NCBI GenBank assembly: GCA_964393405.1
Contig: CAYMTR010000010.1
Coordinates: 1 to 64,000, forward strand
Origin: CAYMTR01 sp964393405
Lineage (GTDB): Bacteria > Bacteroidota > Bacteroidia > Bacteroidales > Prolixibacteraceae
Length of the DNA stretch: 64,000 nt
Direction of reading: 5' to 3'
Shown here: positions 54,499 to 63,858 of the stretch, one piece after another
How positions within the stretch are numbered: the stretch's first letter is position 1
Layout: every line of letters starts with the position of its first letter
Translations under genes and position numbers: made by a program
Notes under the pieces: model-generated
The model's input: the letters and a program-made list of their open reading frames with translations, nothing else
The model's database searches: none
Told to the model about the DNA's origin: nothing

Positions 54499-55746
54499 TT
54501 ATTTCAACAGTTTCATGTGTCTTTCAAAGATATTTTCAAAAACTTGTTTTTCGATATTAGGTTCAAACTTTTCTAGTGCGTTATAATACTTATCCCCTTT
54601 TTTTGCAGCAATCTTATAGCCAACATGTATCAACTGCCTTAAATCAGGATTGTATTCTTTACACTGCTGATTATGAACAATGGCCTTACCAAACTGCTCG
54701 GCTGTCCATTTATTTACATCCTCAGGCTTTGGAAGCCTCTCTAATTTAATATCTATTACAGATGCATAGGGAGCACATAACTCATCCATCTTTTCGTAAG
54801 CAGAAGAATAAACATCTTTCGCAAGTTCAAGCCCTTCCCCTCCAGAAATTGCAAGACCCGCAATTTCTTCAAGCCAAGTTGTTCCTGCTGTCTTTATGTG
54901 AATACCCTTATCATGCTTCTTGATTAGCTTGCCAATAATAGGATATATTGAAAATTTATCACTACCCGAATGAACACTAAGTTTAAGATTGTCAGGCAAC
55001 CCAAACTGCTTTACTGCAAAGTCAATTACAAGAAGATCTTGCTCAAATTCCTTTTCGAACTGCTTAACGTCACCTACATAATCAACCCCCTTATTAAACC
55101 TGCCTGAAAAACGCGGAGCTATTGTCTGTGCCGGAACTTTACTATCAGCAAGCAACTTCAAAATGAAGAACATATCAAGAGGTGATTGTGGAGTATCTGT
55201 CTCGTCACACGAAACTTCCGGAACAAACGTTCCTTTACCCTTTTTTTCAACTAAAAAACGATAAACTTTTGAAGCTTCTTCAATTGCATTTAAGTAATTC
55301 CATGCAAATTTCTTTAAAAACTGCTCATCTATCTTTATTGGTTCATCAATCCCCGGAATTTTAAAATCTCCAATATAACTAAGGTGATTTTTCAAGAATT
55401 CATCTATCTTTTCTTCAGATGCTCCTTTGCCTATGAAATCAGCAACATCTATTGTGAAGAAATCTGATACATCAATAAAAGTATCAACATTTTTAAAATT
55501 TATATGATCTGCATCTACGTAATAATCACCTTCCCATCCAAGAGCTTTTACAGCTTCGTCTGCCTCTTTCCTAACTTCAAAAGGTTGTGTACCAATAATT
55601 GAATGTTCTCTGAATGATTTATTCCACACAGGAGTAAATTCTATCCCCAGTTGCTCTTTTGCAGCAATGAAAGCTTTTAATTGTGCTTTGCCCTGATGAC
55701 CAAAACGGTCACCAACACCAAAGGAATATTTACTTATTTTTCTCAT
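54499..55746 (-). CDS. uxaE: Tagaturonate epimerase UxaE
   Basis: A 415-residue protein matching the UxaE family, first described in Thermotoga, which interconverts D-tagaturonate and D-fructuronate. Family stretches include FGVGDRFGHQGKAQLKAF near the start, VPEVSCDETDTPQSPLDMFF (about 173-192), APRFSGRFNKGVDYVGD (about 209), and LSVHSGSDKFS. This enzyme lets galacturonate join the glucuronate branch. It is last in the cluster, 14 bp after the transporter, with a strong terminator behind it. Confidence 0.88.
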   Translation of the reverse strand: MRKISKYSFGVGDRFGHQGKAQLKAFIAAKEQLGIEFTPVWNKSFREHSIIGTQPFEVRKEADEAVKALGWEGDYYVDADHINFKNVDTFIDVSDFFTIDVADFIGKGASEEKIDEFLKNHLSYIGDFKIPGIDEPIKIDEQFLKKFAWNYLNAIEEASKVYRFLVEKKGKGTFVPEVSCDETDTPQSPLDMFFILKLLADSKVPAQTIAPRFSGRFNKGVDYVGDVKQFEKEFEQDLLVIDFAVKQFGLPDNLKLSVHSGSDKFSIYPIIGKLIKKHDKGIHIKTAGTTWLEEIAGLAISGGEGLELAKDVYSSAYEKMDELCAPYASVIDIKLERLPKPEDVNKWTAEQFGKAIVHNQQCKEYNPDLRQLIHVGYKIAAKKGDKYYNALEKFEPNIEKQVFENIFERHMKLLK

Positions 55747-55760
55747 TCTTATTGTTTTAA

Positions 55761-57221
55761 CTAATTTACAACAATTGGTTTATATTTTGGAACTAAAAAT
55801 TTCATTATTACCCATCCAATCAGATATGCTACCGCACAGATTGAAAAAATAATAAAGTAACCAGATTTTATTCCTTCAAAACCCATAAATTTCATTTGCG
55901 TAACTTCCGCAAAATCAAATAATGCACCTGAACTTTTATTGATTAAAAATGAGCCAATACCTCCAGCCATTCCTCCAATTCCTGTTACAGTTGCAATAGC
56001 TGTCTTCGGAAACATATCACCAATAGTTGAAAATATATTCGCTGACCACGCTTGGTGAGCTGCTCCGGCGATTCCTATTATTATTATTGGGAACCAATAT
56101 GAATAGTTGCCCAATGGCTGTGCAAGCAATGCCAACAGCGGGAAGAAAGCAAAAATCAACATAGACTTCATTCTCCCGGCGTAAGGGTTCATCCCTTTCT
56201 TTTCAACAAAGAATGTTGGTAACCATCCACCGACTATTGAAAGCATTGTTATTGCATATAGAACAAACAGTAAAAGCTTTGCTGTTGTATTATCTGAAGT
56301 AAGCCCGTATACTGAACTAAGATATGCCGGAGTCCAGAATAAGTAAAACCACCATACTCCATCTGTCATAAACTTGCCAACAGCAAAAGCCCAGGTTTGT
56401 TTATATTTAAAACATTCAATGAACGTTAGCTTACGTATCGGATTCCCATTACTGTCATTTACATGATTATCGTTGTCCTGATGTATATAATCAAGCTCTG
56501 CCTTATTTACTCGAGGATTTTTGTCAGGCTTCTTATATAAGAACACCCAAGCTCCCATCCATAAGAATCCTAAAGCTCCAATAATGATGAACGACATTTC
56601 CCATCCCCAGTGAGAAGCAATTGTTGGTATCGTGAGCGGAGCCACTAAAGCTCCAATTGTTGCTCCTGAATTAAATATGCTGGTCGAGAATGCTCTGTCT
56701 TTCTTTGGAAAATACTCAGCGGTAGCCTTTATTGAAGCCGGAAAATTGCCTGCTTCTCCAAGAGCAAGCACAAACCTGGCAAATACGAACAAGGTCACAC
56801 TAACATTAACAACCATGCCAATATTATCAACTGTTGCAATTAATTCTTTCGCTTCCCCAAAACCAACAAGCCATTCTCCTGTGAGAATACCAGAAGTTGC
56901 TATTCCACAAAAAGCATGGATAATTGCTCCAAACGACCATATTCCTATCGCCCAAAGGAAACCTTTCTTTGTGTCAAGCCAGTCGACAAAACGGCCTGCA
57001 AACAACATACTTACAGCATAGAATATTGAAAAAAGAGCTGTTATATTACCGTAATCATTGTTCGTCCAATGAAATTCCGGAGCTATAAAGTCTTTCCATG
57101 TTAATGAAAGAACTTGCCGGTCAAGGTAGTTGATTGTAACTCCGAAAAACAACATCATACAAATTACCCATCTGTAATTTGTCATCTTCCCGAAATTTAA
57201 GTCTGATTTGTTATTAGTCAT
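55761..57221 (-). CDS. MFS hexuronate transporter (ExuT-like)
   Basis: A 486-residue MFS protein with 12 predicted helices. YRWVICMMLFFGVTINYLDRQ at the start, RFVLALGEAGNFPASIKATAEYFP near 155, and the stretch GATIGALVAPLTIP fit the ExuT/anion-cation symporter group. An insertion of about 40 residues between helices 3 and 4 is longer than in E. coli ExuT. It is expected to import galacturonate or glucuronate. It is 13 bp after gnd and 14 bp before uxaE. Confidence 0.88.
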   Translation of the reverse strand: MTNNKSDLNFGKMTNYRWVICMMLFFGVTINYLDRQVLSLTWKDFIAPEFHWTNNDYGNITALFSIFYAVSMLFAGRFVDWLDTKKGFLWAIGIWSFGAIIHAFCGIATSGILTGEWLVGFGEAKELIATVDNIGMVVNVSVTLFVFARFVLALGEAGNFPASIKATAEYFPKKDRAFSTSIFNSGATIGALVAPLTIPTIASHWGWEMSFIIIGALGFLWMGAWVFLYKKPDKNPRVNKAELDYIHQDNDNHVNDSNGNPIRKLTFIECFKYKQTWAFAVGKFMTDGVWWFYLFWTPAYLSSVYGLTSDNTTAKLLLFVLYAITMLSIVGGWLPTFFVEKKGMNPYAGRMKSMLIFAFFPLLALLAQPLGNYSYWFPIIIIGIAGAAHQAWSANIFSTIGDMFPKTAIATVTGIGGMAGGIGSFLINKSSGALFDFAEVTQMKFMGFEGIKSGYFIIFSICAVAYLIGWVIMKFLVPKYKPIVVN

Positions 57222-57234
57222 GATTTATTGTTCT

Positions 57235-58689
57235 CTATGCGGTGTATGTTGATGAAGCTGTGTCTCCCCCACGTCCTGTCCAATTAGTATGATAGAATTC
57301 ACCTCTCGGTTTATCTACTCTTTCATATGTATGTGCACCAAAATAGTCGCGCTGTGCTTGCAGAAGGTTTGCAGGAAGCCTTTCGCTTCTGAAGCCATCA
57401 AAATAGCAAAGTGCTGAAGTCAATGCAGGTACTGGAATTCCGTTTGATAAAGCAGTTGAACATACTCTTCTCCATCCTTCCTGAGCTTTCTCAATTGTTT
57501 CCTTAAAGAAAGGATCCAAAAGCAAGTTTGGTAGCGAAGGATTTTTATCAAACGCTTTCTTAATATCTCCTAAAAATACTGAACGTATTATACATCCACC
57601 TCTCCACATCAAAGCAATTCCACCGTAATTAAGGTTCCATCCATACTCCTTGGCAGCTTCCATCATCAGATTATATCCCTGGGCATAAGAAATAATTTTT
57701 GCCCCATATAAAGCCATTTTAATGTCTTCAACAAATTGTTTTTTATCTCCTTTGAAATCAACCTTTGGCCCAGAAATCACTTTTGAAGCCATGACCCTCA
57801 GGTCTTTTTGAGCTGAAAGACAACGTGCAAAAACAGATTCACCTATCAAGGTTAAAGGAATACCAAGATCAAGAGCAGAAATACCTGTCCATTTACCTGT
57901 CCCTTTTTGTCCTGCAGTGTCAAGTATCTTTTCGACTAAAGCAGTACCGTCTTCATCTTTATATGCAAGAATATCTCTTGTTATTTCAATTAGATATGAC
58001 CCAAGTTCTTCTTCATTGTATTTTTTAAATGCCAAATGCATTTCATCTGCACTCATTCCCAGTAATTCTTTCATGAGCTGATATGCTTCAGTAATAATCT
58101 GCATATCGCCATATTCTATTCCATTATGAACCATTTTAACAAAATGACCGGCACCATCTTCTCCTACCCAATCACAACATGGCGAACCATCCTCAACTTT
58201 TGCTGCAACAGCCTGAAATATTTGCTTTACATGTGGCCATGCTGCCGGTGATCCTCCGGGCATCATTGAAGGTCCTAAAAGCGCTCCTTCTTCTCCTCCT
58301 GAAACTCCGGTACCAATATAAAGTAATCCTTTGCTTTCAACATATTTTGTCCGCCTGATAGTATCAGGAAAATGTGAATTTCCACCGTCAATAATTATGT
58401 CGCCCGGTTCAAGTTGAGGAATTAATAGATCAATGAAATCATCAACTGCCTGCCCTGCTTTTACAAGCATCATAACTTTTCTTGGACGTTCAAGTGAAGC
58501 GCAAAATTCCTGAATAGTGTGGGCTCCTATAAAATTTTTACCCTTACCCCTGCCGTTTACAAAATGGTCGACTTTTTCAACTGTCCGATTGAATACTGCC
58601 ACGGTGAATCCTTTACTTTCCATGTTTAGTACAAGGTTTTCTCCCATGACTGCCAATCCAATTAATCCGATATCTGCTTTTTTAGTCAT
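57235..58689 (-). CDS. gnd: 6-phosphogluconate dehydrogenase, decarboxylating
   Basis: A 484-residue enzyme that oxidises 6-phosphogluconate to ribulose 5-phosphate and CO2. The dinucleotide loop GLAVMGENLVLNMESKG (12-28) with NRT suggests NADP, and the catalytic GHFVKMVHNGIEYGDMQ region (about 179-195) is present. Finding it inside a hexuronate cluster is unusual and suggests that the cluster makes 6-phosphogluconate. It lies 32 bp after the LarA homologue. Confidence 0.95.
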   Translation of the reverse strand: MTKKADIGLIGLAVMGENLVLNMESKGFTVAVFNRTVEKVDHFVNGRGKGKNFIGAHTIQEFCASLERPRKVMMLVKAGQAVDDFIDLLIPQLEPGDIIIDGGNSHFPDTIRRTKYVESKGLLYIGTGVSGGEEGALLGPSMMPGGSPAAWPHVKQIFQAVAAKVEDGSPCCDWVGEDGAGHFVKMVHNGIEYGDMQIITEAYQLMKELLGMSADEMHLAFKKYNEEELGSYLIEITRDILAYKDEDGTALVEKILDTAGQKGTGKWTGISALDLGIPLTLIGESVFARCLSAQKDLRVMASKVISGPKVDFKGDKKQFVEDIKMALYGAKIISYAQGYNLMMEAAKEYGWNLNYGGIALMWRGGCIIRSVFLGDIKKAFDKNPSLPNLLLDPFFKETIEKAQEGWRRVCSTALSNGIPVPALTSALCYFDGFRSERLPANLLQAQRDYFGAHTYERVDKPRGEFYHTNWTGRGGDTASSTYTA

Positions 58690-58721
58690 AATGTTTTATT
58701 TTTTTTATTGTTATTCTTATT

Positions 58722-60008
58722 TTAGTTTTCAAATCTATCTTTGAATGCCCATAATCCAAGCGCAGGGTTAGAAATATAAAAAATCTCTTCCCCGTCAGAA
58801 AGTTTGTTATAACCATTTTTCAATTTCGCCGGATTGTATTTTTCATACATAGCGTCAATATCTGCATATATGAATCCGACACCTTCAATTTCTTTCTGTG
58901 TAAGATTTTCAGTGCCTTTGCCCGGACAATATGTAACATTAAATCTACCTTCAGATGAACCATGAATTAAATGTGCGGCTGCTCCTAAATTTTGTTTCAA
59001 ATCTTCGTTCTCTTCTACCATTTTTAAGGTATAAGGAGTTCCACGATATCCATACTTACGTATAAGCCCATCAATAATTTTATCTTCACCGAACTCTTTC
59101 AATGCCGGAGCGAGTACAATAAGTTCCCCTCCATCAGCCATTGCCATACGGGTTCTGTATATACTTTTATTTCCTAACCATGTACTTTTAAATTCAGAAG
59201 GATCAAGCCATACAACAACTTTATTTAAAGGCTTTTCTACTAAATCGAAATTTACCTTTAACGATAATTTTGCTGCTTTATCGAAAACTTCAAAGTCATC
59301 GCCTACAAATAATCCTCTGGTAACTAGCCCTCCTTTTTCGTCAACTCCAACTACTGTTTGCACATATACTATTGGTAACTCTGACGCAAAATGTTTTGAA
59401 GCATAATTGAAAACTTTTCGCACTGGAGTATCAGCCCTGCCCATCATCTTTTCCATTCCGTAAGCTGCTCCAATAAAATGGCTTTTATTTATACCCTCAG
59501 AACCGCCTGTTCCTACAAAAATATTTTTATTGTAATTGGCCATTCCTACTACTTCATGGGGAACAACCTGACCAAGTGAAAGTATCAAATCGTAGTTTCC
59601 TTCAATAAGCATTTTATTTACTTGTGCCGGCCAATTAAAATTTACTTTTCCACCGCTAACTTCTTCAACATATGAACCAGGGACCTCTCCTAAAGTTACT
59701 ACGTCATTTCGCCAATCATGAATTCTGAAAATGCTTTTATCAACTCCAGGAAACATATGCTCAATCTGCTCTTCCTTCATCGCAGTATGGGTGCCTAATG
59801 CCGGTAAAATGTCTGTTAGCTTTTCTTTATAATACTCGTATGCAAAAGATGTCAGAATACCTGCCTTGGAAGGCAAACGCGTATAATCGGGTGGTATCGC
59901 CAAAACTTTATTCTTTTTACCAAGCAGATTTAAAGCTTTAATCAATCCCGCTCTTAAATCTTGATCTGATAAAACTGCTTCGGGTGAACCCGCTTCGAAA
60001 TATATCAT
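58722..60008 (-). CDS. LarA-family nickel-pincer racemase/epimerase homologue
   Basis: A 428-residue DUF2088-family protein. All LarA active-site positions are visible by pattern and spacing: PPDYTR (39-44), His74 in LGTHTA, His151, the pincer-attaching Lys161 ten residues later, and the Ni-ligand His177 in the LarA-spaced position (26 after His151). Known relatives racemise lactate, malate and other hydroxyacids, and one epimerises D-gluconate at C2. Its place beside gnd and uronate genes suggests an aldonate epimerase. No larB, larC or larE is in the window, so cofactor genes must lie elsewhere. Confidence 0.85.
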   Translation of the reverse strand: MIYFEAGSPEAVLSDQDLRAGLIKALNLLGKKNKVLAIPPDYTRLPSKAGILTSFAYEYYKEKLTDILPALGTHTAMKEEQIEHMFPGVDKSIFRIHDWRNDVVTLGEVPGSYVEEVSGGKVNFNWPAQVNKMLIEGNYDLILSLGQVVPHEVVGMANYNKNIFVGTGGSEGINKSHFIGAAYGMEKMMGRADTPVRKVFNYASKHFASELPIVYVQTVVGVDEKGGLVTRGLFVGDDFEVFDKAAKLSLKVNFDLVEKPLNKVVVWLDPSEFKSTWLGNKSIYRTRMAMADGGELIVLAPALKEFGEDKIIDGLIRKYGYRGTPYTLKMVEENEDLKQNLGAAAHLIHGSSEGRFNVTYCPGKGTENLTQKEIEGVGFIYADIDAMYEKYNPAKLKNGYNKLSDGEEIFYISNPALGLWAFKDRFEN

Positions 60009-60043
60009 TTGATAATTGTTTAATTTTTAATTAATTAAATTCT

Positions 60044-61018
60044 TTAGTCTGCATTAACAAACTTATCCAGATTCTGAATAGTTACTGTTGTCGAGGGAAG
60101 CAAAATTGATGGAATATCTCCACGTCCGTTGTTTACATACTTGTAATCCCTTCCTTTTTTTAACCTTCCATCTTTTGCTAAATCCAAAGCAATATCAATT
60201 GCGTTATATGCAAGATCCTTAACTGATTTATTAACAGTCATGTCAAGTTTGCCTTCTTTTATCAATGTCCTTGAATTTGCAGTAAGATCCTGTCCTGTAA
60301 CAATAATATGGTTCGGATAATTTACCTTTTTAAAAAAATCCACAACTGATTCTGCCATTGTACCACTTCCGCAAATTACTGCATCAATAGGTACATTTGT
60401 GAAATTGTAAATCTCAGTGATTGTATTAATCGTAGCAGCTGAGGAATAGTCGTCAATATACTGTTTGTAAAGAATATTTATCTTACCATTGTCAACGTAT
60501 GGCTTTATTGATGATTCATGCCCTTTACTAATAAACCTTGCGTTTGCATCTGAAGCATCACCCCAAAGAAAAATATAATTACCTGAAGGTTTCTTCGAAA
60601 CAGCATATTCAATCATTTGATTTCCAACTTCTACATAATTAAATGAAAGATAACAACTTAATTCAGCATTTTTGATCAAGCGGTCGTATGAAATCACAGG
60701 CACATTATTGTCATTTGCAACTCGCACTATACCGGCAGCAGTATTCTGGTTCGCAGCTACTACAATTAAAACATCTGCCCCCTCATCTATCAACTCCTTG
60801 GCCTGTTTCAACTGAACATGCTCGTCGTTATTGGATTCCTTTACTATGATTTCAGCACCATTTTCTTCTGCTTTTTCTTTCAAATACCTTAGATCACCCT
60901 GCCACCTGCTGTTAGCTAAGGAATGAATTAAAAAACCGATTTTTACATCACTACCCGTTCTACAGGAATTGAGTGCTAAAGACAATAGTAAAATGCTAAT
61001 AATAATCCTGAATCTCAT
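60044..61018 (-). CDS. Periplasmic sugar-binding lipoprotein (RbsB/XylF-like)
   Basis: A 324-residue protein with a lipobox (ALNSC, Cys19). The fold starts with KIGFLIHSLANSRWQGDLRYLKEKAEENGAEI and has the hinge DEGADVLIVVAANQNTAAG near 85, as in the RbsB/XylF group. Substrate contacts cannot be assigned; a sugar or uronate is likely. No ABC ATPase or permease is in the window, so it may act in sensing instead. It precedes the LarA homologue by 35 bp. Confidence 0.82.
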   Translation of the reverse strand: MRFRIIISILLLSLALNSCRTGSDVKIGFLIHSLANSRWQGDLRYLKEKAEENGAEIIVKESNNDEHVQLKQAKELIDEGADVLIVVAANQNTAAGIVRVANDNNVPVISYDRLIKNAELSCYLSFNYVEVGNQMIEYAVSKKPSGNYIFLWGDASDANARFISKGHESSIKPYVDNGKINILYKQYIDDYSSAATINTITEIYNFTNVPIDAVICGSGTMAESVVDFFKKVNYPNHIIVTGQDLTANSRTLIKEGKLDMTVNKSVKDLAYNAIDIALDLAKDGRLKKGRDYKYVNNGRGDIPSILLPSTTVTIQNLDKFVNAD

Positions 61019-61173
61019 ATCCTTCTATTTTTATATTACTACAGAAAACCAAAACTTTTCAATTATGCTTCATATATCTCGTGTAATTTATCAAATAATT
61101 AAAACAATTTAAATAATAAAATTCATGAATTTTGAATATCACATTAAATTCATCCTACTCTTCAATCAAAGAA

Positions 61174-61203
61174 TAAAAAATCTATACTATTGACTAATAG
61201 ATT
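61174..61203 (-). terminator. Probable terminator between the kinase and the sugar-binding protein
   Basis: On the minus strand, AATCTAT (61203-61197) pairs with ATAGATT (61185-61179) over an 11-nt loop, followed by TTTTTTATTC. The 187-bp gap to the next gene supports a partial transcription break here. Confidence 0.5.
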
Positions 61204-61205
61204 AT

Positions 61206-62285
61206 TTATCTTTTGACTCTGGCATTTCCTTGCCAAACACTCCAAACCATTTCCTCATCGGCAGGTTGAGCATAATCAGTAAGGAAGGTTGTTGCCAAAG
61301 CTCCGGTAGCCCATCCAAATTGAATCCATTTTTCCGGTTCCCAGTTTTTAAGTATCCCGTACAACAATCCGCCAACAAAACCGTCCCCTCCTCCTATTCG
61401 ATCAAGAACAGTGATGTTTCTTGGTTCAACAATGTGCCAGTTTTCATTTTCAAGCATTATTGCTCCCCACAAATGTTCATTAGTATTAATTACCTGCCTT
61501 AATGTTGTGGCAAAGACAGTGGCATTTGGGAATGCTTTTTTAACCCTGCCTATCATTTCCTTAAAACTGTCTATTTTATCATTCAACCCTTTACCACCTG
61601 CTTCAGGACCTTCAATCCCAAGACAAAGCTGAAAATCTTCTTCGTTTCCAACAAGGATGTCTGAAACGGATGCAATTTCTGCAAAAATCTCATGTAACTC
61701 TTTTTCACGTCCTTTCCAGAATGTGGCACGGTAATTTAAGTCAAACGCTATTCGTGTACCATATTTTTTTGCGGCACGTGCCAACTCAAGACAAAACTTG
61801 CTTGTTTCTGGCGATAATGCCCCAATCAATCCTGAAAGGTGAACTATCTGAACTCCTTCTTTTCCAAAAATCTTATCGAGATCAAAATCTTTTACATTTA
61901 ATGTGCGACCAATCTCTCCTGCTCTGTCATTCTGAACCCTTGGTCCTCTCGAACCGTAACCGCTGTCTGCAATATTAAACTGATGCCTGAATCCCCAAGG
62001 TCCCCCCTGCTCAATTTCAGGACCTTCAAAAACCATATTCCTGCTTAACAAGTTGCTTTTTATAAACTGTGCAATCGGACTTCCCTTAACAAAAGTTGTC
62101 AGAACTTTAACAGGTAAGCCTAACAACGAAGGAATACTTGCTACGTTCGTTTCAGCACTTGTTGCCTGCATTTTAAAAGTATCGCTGCTGTGAACAGGCT
62201 GTCCGTTTATAGGAGTAATCCTTACTCCCATACTTGTTGGTACAAGTAAAGAATATGAATATTCTTTTTTAAGTTCTATGCTCAT
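61206..62285 (-). CDS. PfkB-family sugar kinase (KDG kinase-like)
   Basis: A 359-residue ribokinase-family protein. The catalytic Asp lies in the GGGDGF motif (about 308-313), and the ending LTDYAQPADEEMVWSVWQGNARVKR is typical of this Bacteroidota hexuronate-cluster kinase. It likely phosphorylates 2-keto-3-deoxygluconate to KDPG, though a related sugar acid such as gluconate is possible because another PfkB-like kinase end lies at 63859. It is 23 bp after the SDR. Confidence 0.8.
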   Translation of the reverse strand: MSIELKKEYSYSLLVPTSMGVRITPINGQPVHSSDTFKMQATSAETNVASIPSLLGLPVKVLTTFVKGSPIAQFIKSNLLSRNMVFEGPEIEQGGPWGFRHQFNIADSGYGSRGPRVQNDRAGEIGRTLNVKDFDLDKIFGKEGVQIVHLSGLIGALSPETSKFCLELARAAKKYGTRIAFDLNYRATFWKGREKELHEIFAEIASVSDILVGNEEDFQLCLGIEGPEAGGKGLNDKIDSFKEMIGRVKKAFPNATVFATTLRQVINTNEHLWGAIMLENENWHIVEPRNITVLDRIGGGDGFVGGLLYGILKNWEPEKWIQFGWATGALATTFLTDYAQPADEEMVWSVWQGNARVKR

Positions 62286-62308
62286 ATCTTATATTTTTGT
62301 TTTAAAAT

Positions 62309-63163
62309 TTATACCCCGCTGAATGCACTGAAACCTCCATCAATTGGTATGACAATGCCTGTTACAAACTTCGACATGTCAGAAAGAAGGTATATTGTTG
62401 TCCCTATTAACTCTTCAATTTCTCCAAAACGCCCCATAGGAGTGTTGTTGATTATTTTGTTACCTCTGGGTGAAAGGTCGCCTGTTTTCTCGTCGATCAT
62501 CAAAAACCTGTTTTGATTCGTTAGAAAAAATCCCGGAGCTATTGCATTTACTCTTACCCCTGTCTTTGCGAAATGAACAGACAGCCATTCTGTGAAATTA
62601 TTAATCGATGATTTTGCAGCAGAATAAGCAGGTATTTTTGTTAAAGGACGAAAAGCATTCATCGAAGAAATATTGAGTACTCCTCCTGAACCCCTTTTAA
62701 TCATGTCCTTAGCAAAAACCATTGTTGGAAGAAGTGTCCCTTTAAAATTCAAATTGAACACATGGTCAAATCCATCCATTTGAAGACTGAAAAAATCAGT
62801 CATTTCATCTGTTTCACCATTTATAATTTGTTCTGCCTGAGTTGTTGCCTTTGGTGAATTTCCACCCGCACCATTTATAATGTAATCGATTGCATCAACA
62901 TGTTTTAAAATTTCATTCTTAGCGTTTTCAAGAGATTCTTTTTCCAAAACGCTTGCCTTTAACCCAACTATTATCAACTCGGGATATTTAGCTTTAAGGG
63001 AATCGGCTACAGCATTTACACTTTCTTCATTAAGGTCTAAAAGAAAAACATTCATACCTACACTGCACAGTCCTTCAGCTATACGGCTGCAAATTACTCC
63101 ACCGGCTCCGGTAATGACGGCTGATTTGCCTCCAAGACCCAATAATTCATTTGTTGTTATCAT
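62309..63163 (-). CDS. SDR-family D-mannonate oxidoreductase/fructuronate reductase (UxuB-like)
   Basis: A 284-residue short-chain dehydrogenase. The Rossmann loop TGAGGVICSRIAEGL (18-32), NGAGG, the catalytic Ser in ISSMNA, and YSAAKSS are present, and the C-terminus ends IPIDGGFSAFSGV. The pattern matches the SDR form of D-mannonate oxidoreductase (like Bacillus YjmF/UxuB), which converts fructuronate to mannonate. Its ATG overlaps the aldolase stop by 4 nt. Confidence 0.82.
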   Translation of the reverse strand: MITTNELLGLGGKSAVITGAGGVICSRIAEGLCSVGMNVFLLDLNEESVNAVADSLKAKYPELIIVGLKASVLEKESLENAKNEILKHVDAIDYIINGAGGNSPKATTQAEQIINGETDEMTDFFSLQMDGFDHVFNLNFKGTLLPTMVFAKDMIKRGSGGVLNISSMNAFRPLTKIPAYSAAKSSINNFTEWLSVHFAKTGVRVNAIAPGFFLTNQNRFLMIDEKTGDLSPRGNKIINNTPMGRFGEIEELIGTTIYLLSDMSKFVTGIVIPIDGGFSAFSGV

Positions 63164-63837
63164 AACTCAGATTTTATTTTTTTAATTAATTCTATTGCTT
63201 CTTTAACTTTACCAGCCAATTCTGAATAATTACCTTCAGAAACGTAAGTTTTCTTCATTAGCTGAGATCCCATTCCAACACATGTTGCTCCTGCTTTAAA
63301 CCATGCCTTTAAATTATCATATTCAGGAGTAACTCCTCCTGATGGCATTATATCTGTCCATGGACATGGAGCTTTTATTGATGCCACAAAGGCTGGTCCC
63401 CCGATTTGTTCGGCAGGGAATATTTTAACAAGCTCACATCCTAGCTCTTCAGCTTGATTTATCTCTGATAATGTTCCGCAACCCGGAGACCATAAAATCT
63501 TCCTTCTGTTGCACACTTTTGCCATATCCGGATTCATAATTGGGGAAACTATGAAATCAGCGCCCAACTGAATGTACATTGAAGTAGTCCCTGCATCTAC
63601 AACTGAACCAACTCCGATTGCCATTCCCGGCAACTCTGCCTTGACATATTTAGATAGTTCTGCAAACACCTCCTGTGCAAATTCTCCTCTATTGGTAAAC
63701 TCAAATGCCAAAGCCCCTCCATCATAGCAAGCTTTTACCATTTTTTTGCAAACCTCAACATCAGGATGATAAAACAATGGAATCATCCCTGTTTCTTTCA
63801 TCTTCAGAAAAACTTCAACCCTTGAATATTTAGCCAT
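63160..63837 (-). CDS. eda: KDPG/KHG aldolase
   Basis: A 225-residue class I aldolase that splits KDPG to pyruvate and glyceraldehyde 3-phosphate. The Schiff-base Lys lies in ELVKIFPAEQIGGP (about 134-147), the catalytic acid in ALAFEFTNRGEFAQE (about 38-52), and the phosphate loop in MPSGGVTPEY. It sits between the kinase at the window edge (21 bp upstream) and the SDR (4-nt overlap). Confidence 0.92.
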   Translation of the reverse strand: MAKYSRVEVFLKMKETGMIPLFYHPDVEVCKKMVKACYDGGALAFEFTNRGEFAQEVFAELSKYVKAELPGMAIGVGSVVDAGTTSMYIQLGADFIVSPIMNPDMAKVCNRRKILWSPGCGTLSEINQAEELGCELVKIFPAEQIGGPAFVASIKAPCPWTDIMPSGGVTPEYDNLKAWFKAGATCVGMGSQLMKKTYVSEGNYSELAGKVKEAIELIKKIKSEL

Positions 63838-63858
63838 ATCTGTTTAGTTTTATTGTTT

